Position numbers and translations under genes: made by a program. This document shows positions 24,210-32,476 of a stretch of DNA of 40,387 nucleotides, one piece after another. The stretch is from contig NZ_JAATEM010000045.1 in NCBI RefSeq assembly GCF_012034205.1, positions 1-40,387 of the forward strand, in the 5' to 3' direction. Positions within the stretch are counted from its first letter, which is position 1, and each line of letters begins with the position of its first letter. Under the pieces are notes generated by a model, which saw nothing but the letters and a program-made list of their open reading frames with translations, was not told the DNA's origin and did no database searches. Source of the DNA: Streptomyces composti. Lineage in GTDB: Bacteria > Actinomycetota > Actinomycetes > Streptomycetales > Streptomycetaceae.

Positions 24210-25394
24210 ATGACTCTCGTGCGTCCCACCACGGAACTCTCGGCGGACGAGGCCCGCCGCATCGCCCTGCGCGCCCAAGGACTGCTCGGTGCCCCCGACC
24301 GCCGCGCGGGCGTCCGCGGGGTGCTGCGCTCGCTGGGCGCGGTGCAGCTCGACACCATCTCCGTCCTGGCGCGCTCCCACGAGCTGATCCCCTACGCCCG
24401 CCTGGGCGCCGTGGGCCGCAGGACGGTGGAGGAGGCGTACTGGACGTCCGGCTCCGAGCCGCCGCACGCCTTCGAGTACTGGTCGCACGCCGCATGCATC
24501 CTGCCCGTGGAGGAGTGGCCGCACTTCGCCTTCCGCCGCCGCGCCTACCGCAGCCGCCCGCAGTGGAACCACGAGCTGCCCGACGGCACCTATGAGCAGG
24601 TGATCAAGCAGCTGCGCGCGGAAGGCCCGCTGACCGCCACCGAGCTGGGCGGTGCCAAGCGCACCGGCGAGTGGTGGGACTGGTCCAGCACCAAGGTCGC
24701 CGTGGAGCGGGCGCTGATGTACGGGGAGGTGGTGTGCGTCGAGCGCCGCGGCTGGAAGCGGGTCTACGACCTGGCCGAGCGGGCCATCCCGGACGCGCTG
24801 CTGCACGACGAGCTGGACGACACCGAGTGCCTGCGCCGGCTGGTCCGGCTGGCCGGGAAGTCGTTGGGCGTGGGCACCCGGGCGGACATCGCCGACTACC
24901 ACCGCCTCAAGGGCGAGCAGGTCGACGCGGTGATCGCGGACTCTGGTCTGGTGCCGGTGACGGTCGAGGGCTGGGGCAAGCCGGCCTGGGCCGATCCGGA
25001 GGCCCTGGCGACCCCGCCGCGGGGGCGGCACCGTACGACCCTGCTGTCGCCGTTCGACTCGCTGATCTGGGACCGGGCGCGCACCGAGCGGATCTTCGGC
25101 TTCACCCACCGCCTGGAGGCCTATGTGCCCAAGCCGAAGCGGGTGTACGGCTACTTCGCGATGCCGGTGCTGGCGGGTGGCCGTCTGGTCGGCCGGGTCG
25201 ACCCGGCCCGCGAGGGCCGCACGCTGGTGGCCCGGCAGGTGAGCCTGGAGAGCCGCAAGGCGGTCCCGGCGGTGGCGCAGGCGCTCGTGGAGGCGGCGAG
25301 CTGGGTGGACTGCACCGATGTGCGGGTGGAGCGGGTCGAGGCACCGGAGCTGCGCGAGCCCCTGGTGCTCGAACTGGCCCGCGCACTCGGCTGA
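24210..25394 (+). CDS. AlkX/YcaQ-type DNA glycosylase (HTH_42 winged-helix family)
   Basis: 394 residues. The HTH_42 (DUF1006) fold consists of three winged-helix domains. Near the N-terminus 'SLGAVQLDTISVLARSHELIPYARLG' contains Gln46-Leu47-Asp48, the Q-phi-D signature that marks the YcaQ/AlkX branch, as opposed to the Q-phi-Q of AlkZ. Other family blocks are 'FEYWSHAACILPVEEWPHFAFR', 'TATELGGAKRTGEWWDWSSTKVAVERALMYGEVV', 'LLSPFDSLIWDRARTERIFGFTHRLEAYVPKPKRVYGYFAMPVL'. Escherichia coli YcaQ unhooks DNA interstrand crosslinks and alkyl-purine lesions; transfer of that role is inference. AlkZ enzymes often guard producers of DNA-alkylating antibiotics, but no biosynthetic cluster is visible here. 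The ribosome site before the ATG is weak. Confidence 0.88.
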   Translation: MTLVRPTTELSADEARRIALRAQGLLGAPDRRAGVRGVLRSLGAVQLDTISVLARSHELIPYARLGAVGRRTVEEAYWTSGSEPPHAFEYWSHAACILPVEEWPHFAFRRRAYRSRPQWNHELPDGTYEQVIKQLRAEGPLTATELGGAKRTGEWWDWSSTKVAVERALMYGEVVCVERRGWKRVYDLAERAIPDALLHDELDDTECLRRLVRLAGKSLGVGTRADIADYHRLKGEQVDAVIADSGLVPVTVEGWGKPAWADPEALATPPRGRHRTTLLSPFDSLIWDRARTERIFGFTHRLEAYVPKPKRVYGYFAMPVLAGGRLVGRVDPAREGRTLVARQVSLESRKAVPAVAQALVEAASWVDCTDVRVERVEAPELREPLVLELARALG

Positions 25395-25484
25395 TCCGGC
25401 GGGAACCGGGCCGGGCAGAGGCCGGGCCCGGCAGACCCGGCGGAAGCTGAGCCCGGCGGCGGCAAGAGGCCCGGCCGGTGTGCC

Positions 25485-26231
25485 TCAGCGGATCTCGAGG
25501 ATCTTCTCCCGCATCGCGTAGACCACGGCCTCCATCCGGGAGTGCAGCTGCAGCTTCTCCAGGATGTTGCGGACGTGGTTCTTCACGGTGTTCTCGGAGA
25601 TGAACAACTCCTTGGCGATGTCCCGGTTGTTCATCCCGGTGGCGACGAGCTTGAGCACCTCCAGCTCCCGGTCGGTGAGCCGGGGCGCCGGCACCAGCCT
25701 GCGCTCGTCGGTGCGCTGGATCATCGACTTGAACTCGGTGAGGAGTTTGGAGGCCATCGAGGGGCTGATCTGCGACTGACCGTCGGCGACCGCGCGGATG
25801 GCGGTGGCCACCTCGTCGGTGGAGATCTCCTTGAGCAGATAGCCCGTGGCGCCCGCCTTGATGGCGTCGTAGAGGTCGGCTTCCTCGTCGCTGATCGTCA
25901 GCATGATGATCTTGGCGCTGGGCGCGACCTCCTTGATGGAGGTGCAGGCCTCGATCCCGCCCCGCTTCGGCATCCGCACGTCCATGAGGATGATGTCAGG
26001 GAGCAGATCCGCGGCTTTCTCCACGGCCTCCGCGCCGTCACCGGCCTCGCCGACGACCTGAATGTCCTCCTCGGCGGCGAGCACGATCTCCAGACCGCGG
26101 CGGAACAGCGCGTGGTCGTCGACCACCAGGACTCTGATCGGCTCCTTGCGTGGTGAGCCCGCGTCGGGGCCCGTGCCGACGACGCCGTCGCCGGCGTCCT
26201 CGTCACGCATCGGTCCGAAGCTGTCCGCCAT
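25485..26231 (-). CDS. Orphan NarL/LuxR-family response regulator
   Basis: 248 residues from the ATG at 26231 (GGGGGAGGA upstream). After a 30-residue acidic N-terminal extension comes a receiver with the acidic pair Asp38-Asp39, phosphoacceptor Asp84 ('ILMDVRMPK'), Thr112 and Lys134, all intact. The C-terminal LuxR helix-turn-helix ('LTDRELEVLKLVATGMNNRDIAKELFISENTVKNHVRNILEKLQ') follows at about 185-240. No histidine kinase is adjacent, so it is an orphan. From memory its S. coelicolor counterpart is the regulator called OrrA, related to AbrC3, implicated in antibiotic production and development; that identity is unverified. It converges with the glycosylase gene across 90 GC-rich bases. 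Confidence 0.92.
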   Translation of the reverse strand: MADSFGPMRDEDAGDGVVGTGPDAGSPRKEPIRVLVVDDHALFRRGLEIVLAAEEDIQVVGEAGDGAEAVEKAADLLPDIILMDVRMPKRGGIEACTSIKEVAPSAKIIMLTISDEEADLYDAIKAGATGYLLKEISTDEVATAIRAVADGQSQISPSMASKLLTEFKSMIQRTDERRLVPAPRLTDRELEVLKLVATGMNNRDIAKELFISENTVKNHVRNILEKLQLHSRMEAVVYAMREKILEIR

Positions 26232-26373
26232 CGTTCCTCCCCCTGACGGCTTGGCCTGTGGTCCTGAGCCATCGCCAACCCAAGGCAACGGCCCACCGCT
26301 TGAGCCGTTGCAGCCATGATTCCATGCCCGGAGGACACCGGGCGCCGGCATACGGTGCGAAGGGGTCGCACAC

Positions 26374-26412
26374 CGGTGCCCCTGGGGGCGCACACGCGCA
26401 CCAGGGGCACCG
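26374..26412 (-). terminator. 12-bp hairpin downstream of hpf
   Basis: CGGTGCCCCTGG (26374-26385) pairs perfectly with CCAGGGGCACCG (26401-26412) around a 15-nt loop, 21 nt past the hpf stop and ahead of the response-regulator gene. Confidence 0.75.
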
Positions 26413-26433
26413 CTCACCTGTCGCCCCGGCAGG

Positions 26434-27126
26434 TCAGCCGCCGAGGGTTCCGCCCGCCTCGGGGGAATGGGAATCGGTGACCATCGTGTCGGTCCTGAGG
26501 TGGATCACGCCGTAGTCGTAGGCGTGGCGCCGGTAGACGACGGAGGGTTCCTTCGTCTCGGAGTCGACGAAGAGGTAGAAGTCGTGCCCGACCAGCTCCA
26601 TCTCGTAGAGAGCCTGGTCGAGGGTCATCGGGGCGGCGACGTGGGTCTTCTCGCGGACGACGAGGGGCCCGTCTCCCTGCACCTCCAGCGAGCCGATCTT
26701 CTTCGTGGGAACGGCCTCGGGTTCCTCCTTGGGGGCGGTCGCGCCCGTGCCGTTGAGTGTCGCCGCGTCCGGGACGTGGGCGGGGACCTCCGCTGCCGGG
26801 ATCCTGCGCGCCCCGCGCCGCGAGAATCGCTTGTCGTGCTGCTTGCGCAGCCGGGCGTCCAGCTTCTCCGCTGCCAGATCGAGCGCCGCGTACGGGTCGC
26901 TCGCCGCCGCCTCCGCCCGGATCACCGGACCGCGGGAGCGGAGGGTGATCTCCACTCGGTCACAGCGGTCGGCCTGTCGGGGGTTGGGCTCCTTGGACAC
27001 CTCGACGTCGAGGCTGATCACCTTGCCATCGAGCTTCTGGATCTTGTCCAGCTTCAGCTTCTCGGCCACGTGCTTCCGGAACCGCTCGGGCACCTCGGTC
27101 TTGCGGCCCTTGACGACGATGTCCAC
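26434..27126 (-). CDS. hpf: Long-form ribosome hibernation promoting factor
   Basis: 230 residues from the GTG at 27126, which has GGAG 7 nt upstream. The frame stays open to 27252 but that stretch is leader. The N-terminal domain ('VDIVVKGRKTEVPERFRKHVAEKLKLDKIQKL' to 'DPYAALDLAAEKLDARLRKQHDK', about 1-105) binds the small subunit near the mRNA channel and A/P sites. After a Pro/Ala linker the C-terminal domain ('PMTLDQALYEMELVGHDFYLFVDSETKEPSVVYRRHAYDYGVIHL', about 165-220) dimerises ribosomes into 100S particles. This protects ribosomes in stationary phase and stress. It is transcribed away from comF with a long leader and its own terminator, and a sigma-R-like promoter is visible upstream. 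Confidence 0.96.
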   Translation of the reverse strand: MDIVVKGRKTEVPERFRKHVAEKLKLDKIQKLDGKVISLDVEVSKEPNPRQADRCDRVEITLRSRGPVIRAEAAASDPYAALDLAAEKLDARLRKQHDKRFSRRGARRIPAAEVPAHVPDAATLNGTGATAPKEEPEAVPTKKIGSLEVQGDGPLVVREKTHVAAPMTLDQALYEMELVGHDFYLFVDSETKEPSVVYRRHAYDYGVIHLRTDTMVTDSHSPEAGGTLGG

Positions 27127-27436
27127 GCAGAACTCCGTTCCCGGATCGCTCCGCTCCGCTGCGGAGCGTCTCCCTTTTGCACCAGATTCCGGTCGCCCCG
27201 GAACCTCGGACTGGGTGACTTCCACCTCCTCCCCCGCGGGCGGGATCTCCACTCCCCCAGCGCGGGTGATTACCGAAAACCCGCGTCACGGCATTGGGAT
27301 TCGTAAGGTGTGGCCTGCGCCTTTCCCTTACAACCGAACATATCTCGCCCGGACGGATGTCGTCACCCTCTACTGCGGCGTACCTCCGTTCAGGTGAATT
27401 GGCCCTCTCACTACCTGCAACGACGAAAGATCTCAG
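27127..27436 (-). other. hpf leader and promoter region
   Basis: 310 bases between comF and hpf, less GC-rich than the genes. CGCTCCG (27152-27158) and CGGAGCG (27162-27168) form a 7-bp hairpin whose near edge is 26 nt from the start codon. The in-frame ATG at 27252 would add 42 residues of low-complexity sequence, so it is probably not used. A transcript from the sigma-R-like site would have a leader of nearly 300 nt. Confidence 0.5.
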
Positions 27437-27444
27437 TCAGTTCC
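27419..27444 (-). promoter_or_regulatory. Candidate sigma-R-type promoter for hpf
   Basis: On the minus strand GGAAC (27444-27440) is followed 18 nt later by GTT (27421-27419). The sigma-R consensus for the thiol-oxidative-stress sigma factor of Streptomyces is GGAAT-N18/19-GTT, so spacing and all but one base agree. The -35 box lies within the final codons of comF. Functional use is inferred. Confidence 0.6.
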
Positions 27445-28309
27445 GGTTTAATTCGAAAGCATCTGGCGAGGCCGCCACGACGGCTGCGCACACCTGTTCG
27501 TCGGCCATCCGCCGGCTCACCCTCTCCTGAGCTGCCCGGTGGGGTTGTTCTCCTCTCCTTTCCCGTCTTCCACCCCTGTACACGAACGCGGGCGCCGAAT
27601 TACTCGATCTCTTCCGGACATCCTGCGCCGCTCTGTACAGCGCCGTCCGCGCCGCCCGCGCGGCCTCCGCCAGGGACGCCCCGGTGGTCATCACGTCGTC
27701 GACCAGTACGACCGGTCCCGCGCCGAGCAGCAGCCGCTCTCCGCCGGGGGCCACGGTGAGCGCGCCCGTGAGATTGGCCAGCCGCTGCGCGGCCGTGAGC
27801 CCCGCCTGGTCGGCCACGCCCGGCCGCTGCCGCAGCACCGGCGCCACCCGCGCGGGCAGTCCGTCCCGCCGCAGCACGCCCGCGGCGGCCAGCGCGATGC
27901 GCCGCCCCGCGTCGTGCCCGCGCGCCCGGACGGCCCGCCCGGACGACGGCACCGGCACCAGCAGCACACCGGCCGCGAGGCGGCCGGCGACCTGCGGGGC
28001 CTGCTGCCGCCTCCGTGCGCGCAGCGCGGCCCGCACCGCACCCGCCAGCGCCTCGCCAAGGGGCCGGGCGAGCGCCAGGGCGCCGCGCTCCTTGTGCGCG
28101 AGCAGCGCCGCCCGCACCTCGTCGGCGTAGGGGGCCGAGGCGTGCACGACGGGCAGGCCCGGAGGCTCGGGATCCGGCCGCACCGGGCGGGGAGGCGACC
28201 CGCTCAGTGCGGCGCGGCACCGCTCGCAGAGCACCGCACGGGGCCTGCCGCAGCCGCCGCACTCGGTCGGGAGCACCAGGTCGGTGAGGTCCTGCCACCA
28301 GCCCCGCAT
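27437..28309 (-). CDS. ComF-family phosphoribosyltransferase-like protein
   Basis: 290 residues from the ATG at 28309. The N-terminus has a zinc-finger pair 'CGGCGRPRAVLCERC'. The PRTase core includes 'VPVPSSGRAVRARGHDAGRRIALA' and the PRPP-binding loop 'VVLVDDVMTTGASLAEA' at about residues 200-216. ComF proteins are tied to DNA uptake in competent bacteria; in actinomycetes the role is unknown. A tail of about 70 Arg/Ala/Gln-rich residues follows the PRTase core and ends FELNRN, where its last codons coincide with the -35 box of the hpf promoter candidate. It follows lpqB by 127 nt with a terminator-like hairpin between, so it may have its own promoter. Confidence 0.87.
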   Translation of the reverse strand: MRGWWQDLTDLVLPTECGGCGRPRAVLCERCRAALSGSPPRPVRPDPEPPGLPVVHASAPYADEVRAALLAHKERGALALARPLGEALAGAVRAALRARRRQQAPQVAGRLAAGVLLVPVPSSGRAVRARGHDAGRRIALAAAGVLRRDGLPARVAPVLRQRPGVADQAGLTAAQRLANLTGALTVAPGGERLLLGAGPVVLVDDVMTTGASLAEAARAARTALYRAAQDVRKRSSNSAPAFVYRGGRRERRGEQPHRAAQERVSRRMADEQVCAAVVAASPDAFELNRN

Positions 28310-28392
28310 GGCCCCACTGTGCCAACGCCCACAGCACCCGGCCACCCCTGTGGAAAACCCCGCCCGTCCCGCCACGCCGGGGACGGCCCGGC

Positions 28393-28417
28393 GGGCGCCT
28401 CAGCGGCTGAGGCGTCC
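28393..28417 (-). terminator. Hairpin downstream of lpqB
   Basis: CGCCTCAG (28396-28403) pairs with CTGAGGCG (28407-28414) around CGG, with three outer pairs including one G-U. It starts 20 nt past the lpqB stop, marking the probable end of the mtrA-mtrB-lpqB transcript. Confidence 0.65.
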
Positions 28418-28436
28418 CGGGGGCACCAGGCCGGAA

Positions 28437-30281
28437 TCACCCCGGATACGCCGGCGCGGAGCCCTGGGTCACCTTCTGCCACTGGGCGCCCGACGGGAGC
28501 CGGACGATGCCGTCGACCGAGTGGGCGACCAGGGGGACCTGGTCGTCCGCGGAGGCGGTGACGTCCTTGACGCCGGTGAGGGCGGCGGGCGCCGGGATGT
28601 CCGGGGTGGAGCCGTCGGCGTCGACGTAGCGCATCTGCTCGACGCCGCCCTCCTCGCGCCCGACCACCACCAGCCGGCTGTCGCCGGTCCACGACACCGC
28701 CGTGACCTGCTCCAGCTCGGGCGCCGGGGAGCGCAGTTCCACCACGGTGACGGTGGGCCGCTCGTCGGTCCGCTCCTGCGGCCTGGTGCGTTCGATCCGC
28801 CCGATCAGCAGGGAGCGCTGGTCGCCCTTCTCCACCACGAGCGCGATCCGCACCCCGTCGGCGGCCACCCGGACGGACTGGATGCGGCCGTCCAGGCCCG
28901 GCGTGCGCACCTCGAGCGGCTCACCGCGGCCCTTCTCCAGCAGATACAGGCCCGGACGCTCCCGGTCCCGGTCGGCCACCCACAGCCCGCCCTGGGCGTC
29001 CCAGCTCGGCGTGGTCAGCCGGTCCTTCTCCGACTTGCCCCGGCTGCGCAGCACGGGCTCACCGAGCGAACCGCCCGACACCATCGCCCCCACGTACAGC
29101 GACTGGCCGTCCATGGTGACCCCGGCCGCGGTGCGCTCGTCACGGGCGACCGCCACCGAGCGCAGCGCCCGCTCGCCCTCGCCCAGCGCGCCGGGCACCG
29201 GCTCGGGACCGGCCTCGGGGTCGCTCGCCGACGCCCGCACCAGCTTGTGGTCCTTGTCGAGGAAATACAGATACTCGGGGGCCCGCTGGGAGCCGCGCAC
29301 CGCGACGCTCTCCGCGCCGTCCTGGGTGAGCGTGCACAGCTGCTTCTTACCGGCCCGCAGCTCGACCTCCTCCACGACCGGGCTGAGGTTGCGCAGGGTG
29401 AACAGCAGCTGGGTGGCCATCTCCTCGCAGCGGTTGAGGCCGGTGCCCGCCGCCCGGCCGTTGAGCGGCACGGTCAGCTTGCCCCGCTCGTCCGGGGCGA
29501 GCGCCCCGGCGTCCTTCGCCAGCGCCGTCCCTGTCGGGAAGCTCGACCTGACCACGTGCTTCAGCCAGGTGCTGGGCCCCTTCAGCAGCGAGCGCACCAT
29601 CTGGGTGGCCGGATCGACATGGCTGCGGACGTACACGGGGTCGGCGACGGCCATCGGGGGCGTGCCGGGCGCGGCGTCCGCGGTGTTCGAGGCGAAGTAG
29701 TACTTGTTGACGGACATGAAGTTGCGCTCGAAGTCCGACTTGCCCATCACGATGCCCTGCGGCACCCCGTCGATGCGCCACTGGCGGTTCTCGGTGTCCC
29801 GGGTGAGATGCAGCAGCTGGTCGTACTCCCCGGTGGTGGGCGCGTAGGCGCGCTGGGCGTCCACGGTGGCGACCCGGGTGCCGGTGAGCCGGAAGGACCG
29901 CACATCGGAGGGGGAGTCGTCGCGCACGGGGCGGTCCTCCCGTGCGTCCGGTCCGTCGGCGAGCACCGTGGTGGACAGCTCCGGCCGCCAGGTCTTCGCG
30001 GCGTCCGCGGTCAGATACTGGCGCGCGGTCTTGTACTGCGGGTCGTCGCTGGTGAGCGCCTCCAGGAAGCCCTGCACGATCTGGGTGGGCGTGGCGTCCT
30101 CGCTCGGCGGGTTGGGGAACACCCGCACCTGGGTGTCCTGGCGCGGCGTGGACTCGACGTCCTGCAGGTCCCCGCTGTCGGGCATGGAGTAGCACCCGGC
30201 CAGCAGCATGGCTCCGAGGGCGGCGCCCACCGCTCGCCGCACCGGCCTGGCCCGGCCGGCCCGGATCCGGCTACCGCCCAC
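28437..30281 (-). CDS. lpqB: Lipoprotein LpqB, MtrAB accessory protein
   Basis: 614 residues from the GTG at 30281, which has GGGGAGG 6 nt upstream; the ATG at 30296 would add five residues but has a poorer ribosome site. A basic N-terminus and hydrophobic stretch lead to the lipobox LLAGC with lipidated Cys30, so the protein is anchored outside the membrane. A GerMN-type sporulation/germination domain (about 50-300) is followed by a beta-propeller-like half with repeated 'GGLWVADRDRERPGLYLLEKG' style strands. LpqB interacts with the sensor kinase MtrB and tunes its output in mycobacteria; deletion affects sporulation in Streptomyces. It overlaps the mtrB stop by 11 nt, indicating coupling. 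Confidence 0.95.
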   Translation of the reverse strand: MGGSRIRAGRARPVRRAVGAALGAMLLAGCYSMPDSGDLQDVESTPRQDTQVRVFPNPPSEDATPTQIVQGFLEALTSDDPQYKTARQYLTADAAKTWRPELSTTVLADGPDAREDRPVRDDSPSDVRSFRLTGTRVATVDAQRAYAPTTGEYDQLLHLTRDTENRQWRIDGVPQGIVMGKSDFERNFMSVNKYYFASNTADAAPGTPPMAVADPVYVRSHVDPATQMVRSLLKGPSTWLKHVVRSSFPTGTALAKDAGALAPDERGKLTVPLNGRAAGTGLNRCEEMATQLLFTLRNLSPVVEEVELRAGKKQLCTLTQDGAESVAVRGSQRAPEYLYFLDKDHKLVRASASDPEAGPEPVPGALGEGERALRSVAVARDERTAAGVTMDGQSLYVGAMVSGGSLGEPVLRSRGKSEKDRLTTPSWDAQGGLWVADRDRERPGLYLLEKGRGEPLEVRTPGLDGRIQSVRVAADGVRIALVVEKGDQRSLLIGRIERTRPQERTDERPTVTVVELRSPAPELEQVTAVSWTGDSRLVVVGREEGGVEQMRYVDADGSTPDIPAPAALTGVKDVTASADDQVPLVAHSVDGIVRLPSGAQWQKVTQGSAPAYPG

Positions 30282-32475
30282 GTGTCGCCTCCCCATGCCT
30301 GTCCTGTCCGTCGTGCCTGTGCGCCCCGGCGCCTCGCGCCGGGCCGGCCGCGGGTGTCTCGTCCCGGCCGGCTGCGGCCTCAGCGCCCGGGCCCGGTGCG
30401 TTCTCCGCATCCTCGGCCGGCGGCGCGGCCGCCGGTGGGGTCCCGTCCGAGGTGACGGGCCCCGCGACGGCAGCCACGGCCGAGGCCTGGCTGCGCTGCC
30501 TCTCCGCGGTCGCCTGCCGGGCCACCACGCGGGTGCCGCTGCCGGGCAGGGCGGTCGGGTCGGCGGTGGGTGCCGCCGCGGCCGCACGCTTGGCGAGCGG
30601 GTCACGGGGGGAGCGTGCGGTGACGCCGGTGCCCTGCTGCTGGGCCGGCAGCACGGCCCGCTTGGCGCCGTCGCCGCCGCTGGGCAGTCCCGCGTCGTCG
30701 AGGCCGCGGTTGCGGCGCGAGTCCTTGGGCTCCAGGGGTATCGGGGATCCGCGCAGCGGCTCGTCCGCCGTCCTCGGCAGTGTCAGCCGGAACTGCGAGC
30801 CGCCGCCCGGCTCGCCCCACGCCTGCAGCCAGCCGCCGTGCAGCCGGGCGTCCTCCAGGGCGATGGACAGGCCGAGGCCGGTGCCGCCGGTGGTGCGGGC
30901 CCGGGCCGGGTCGGCCCGCCAGAAGCGGCTGAACACCCGCGTCGCCTCGCCCGGCTTGAGTCCCACGCCGTAGTCGCGGACGGCGACCGCCACGGCCCCG
31001 CCCGCCGCGGCGAGCTTGACGACGACGTCCTTGCCCTCGCCGTGCTCGACGGCGTTGACGACGAGGTTGCGCAGTATGCGCTCCACGCGGCGCGCGTCCG
31101 CCTCCGCCACCACCGGCTGATGGTCGCCGACGATCTTTATCTGCGTGCCCTTGCGCTCGGCGAGCGGCTCGGCCCCGGTGACCACCCGGCGCACCACGTC
31201 GCGCAGGTCTATCGGCTCCGCCTCCAGCGCCGCCGCGCCCGCGTCGAAGCGGCTGATCTCCAGCAGGTCGGCGAGCAGCGACTCGAACCGGTCCAGCTGG
31301 TCGGCGAGCAGCTCGGCGGAGCGGGCGGTGACCGGGTCGAAGTCCTCGCGGGCCTCGTGGATGACGTCCGCGGCCATCCGCACCGTGGTCAGCGGGGTGC
31401 GCAGCTCGTGCGAGACGTCGGAGACGAAGCGGCGCTGCATCCGCGACAGGTCCTCGAGCTGGCTGATCTTCAGCTGGAGGTTCTGCGCCATCTTGTTGAA
31501 GGCCTCGCCGAGCCGTGCGATGTCGTCCTCGCCGGTGACCTTCATCCGTTCCTGCAGCCGCCCGGCGGAGAGCCGCTCGGCGATCCCGGCCGCCATCCGC
31601 ACCGGCGTGACGACCTGCCGCACCACGAGCCAGGCGATGGCCCCGAGCAGCACGACCACGAACAGCCCGGCGGTCGCCAAGGTGCCCTTGACCAGGCTCA
31701 GCGTCTTCTCCTCCTGCGTCAGCGGGAAGAGGTAGTAGAGCTGGTAGGGGTTGTTGTTGGGGTCGTTGACCTGCTTGCCGATGACCAGTCCCGGCTGGGA
31801 CTCGGCCTTCTCGTAGATGATGCGGGTGTAGCTCTGCACGGCCGTGGAGCTGGAGTTGACCCGCTCGCGCAGCTCCTCGGGCACGCTGGAGACGGCGATG
31901 ACCTGCCCCGTGGCGCGCGGGCCGCGCCCGCCGCCGCTGCCGCTGCCGTCGTCGGCGGGCAGCGTGACCACGTGGAAGGCGCCCTGGCCGCCGCTGGCGA
32001 GCGACTCGACAAGGTCGCTCATCCACTGGATGACGCTGGTCGACGGTTTGCCGTCGACGGGCCGGGTGCCGTCGTCGCCGGCGACACCGGAGGCCTGGTC
32101 GGCCTTCTGCTCGGCCACCGCGAATCCGCCGACGGCCTGGCTCTGGGCGGCCTTCACCTTGGCGTCCAGCAGGCCGTTGCGCACCTGCCCGATCACCACG
32201 AAACCCAGCAGCAGCACCACGCCCAGCGACATCAGCAGCGTGGTCACCACGACCTTGAGCTGGATGTTGCGCCGCCACAGCCGCATCACGGGCAGCAGCG
32301 GCCTGCGCACCCACCGCATGAACAGCCGGATCACCGGGCTCCCCTGGACTCCGCCCTGCAGCAGCCCGCCGTCGAGCAGGGCTCCCCAGCGGGAACCCGA
32401 CGGCTTCCGGCCGACAGGCCGCTCCGGACGGCCCCCGGACCGCCCGGGCGCCGAAGCGGCACTGTCTCGGGACAT
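30271..32475 (-). CDS. mtrB: Sensor histidine kinase MtrB
   Basis: 734 residues from the ATG at 32475, one base after the mtrA stop; a GTG at 32508 inside mtrA is a less likely start. The first membrane helix is at about 73-97, an extracytoplasmic sensor of about 170 residues follows, then the second helix ('GLFVVVLLGAIAWLVVRQVV') and a HAMP domain ('RMAAGIAERLSAGRLQERMKV'). The phospho-acceptor His356 is in 'FVSDVSHELRTPLTT', the N-box is 'RILRNLVVNAVEHGEG', and the G-boxes are DYGVGL and GGTGLGLSIA. MtrB phosphorylates and dephosphorylates MtrA. A tail of about 150 Ala/Pro/Arg-rich residues after the ATPase domain looks disordered. It is part of the mtrA-mtrB-lpqB operon. Confidence 0.97.
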   Translation of the reverse strand: MSRDSAASAPGRSGGRPERPVGRKPSGSRWGALLDGGLLQGGVQGSPVIRLFMRWVRRPLLPVMRLWRRNIQLKVVVTTLLMSLGVVLLLGFVVIGQVRNGLLDAKVKAAQSQAVGGFAVAEQKADQASGVAGDDGTRPVDGKPSTSVIQWMSDLVESLASGGQGAFHVVTLPADDGSGSGGGRGPRATGQVIAVSSVPEELRERVNSSSTAVQSYTRIIYEKAESQPGLVIGKQVNDPNNNPYQLYYLFPLTQEEKTLSLVKGTLATAGLFVVVLLGAIAWLVVRQVVTPVRMAAGIAERLSAGRLQERMKVTGEDDIARLGEAFNKMAQNLQLKISQLEDLSRMQRRFVSDVSHELRTPLTTVRMAADVIHEAREDFDPVTARSAELLADQLDRFESLLADLLEISRFDAGAAALEAEPIDLRDVVRRVVTGAEPLAERKGTQIKIVGDHQPVVAEADARRVERILRNLVVNAVEHGEGKDVVVKLAAAGGAVAVAVRDYGVGLKPGEATRVFSRFWRADPARARTTGGTGLGLSIALEDARLHGGWLQAWGEPGGGSQFRLTLPRTADEPLRGSPIPLEPKDSRRNRGLDDAGLPSGGDGAKRAVLPAQQQGTGVTARSPRDPLAKRAAAAAPTADPTALPGSGTRVVARQATAERQRSQASAVAAVAGPVTSDGTPPAAAPPAEDAENAPGPGAEAAAGRDETPAAGPARGAGAHRHDGQDRHGEATRGR

Positions 32476-32476
32476 G

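Noticed and set aside
27127..27252. N-terminal extension of HPF to the ATG at 27252
   Set aside because: The extra 42 residues are low complexity, and a well-spaced GGAG precedes the GTG at 27126, which gives the usual 230-residue protein.
27437..27640. Frameshift at the comF 3' end because of the long atypical tail
   Set aside because: The tail stays in frame to a FELNRN ending and I see no better continuation in another frame; it looks like a genuine streptomycete C-terminus.
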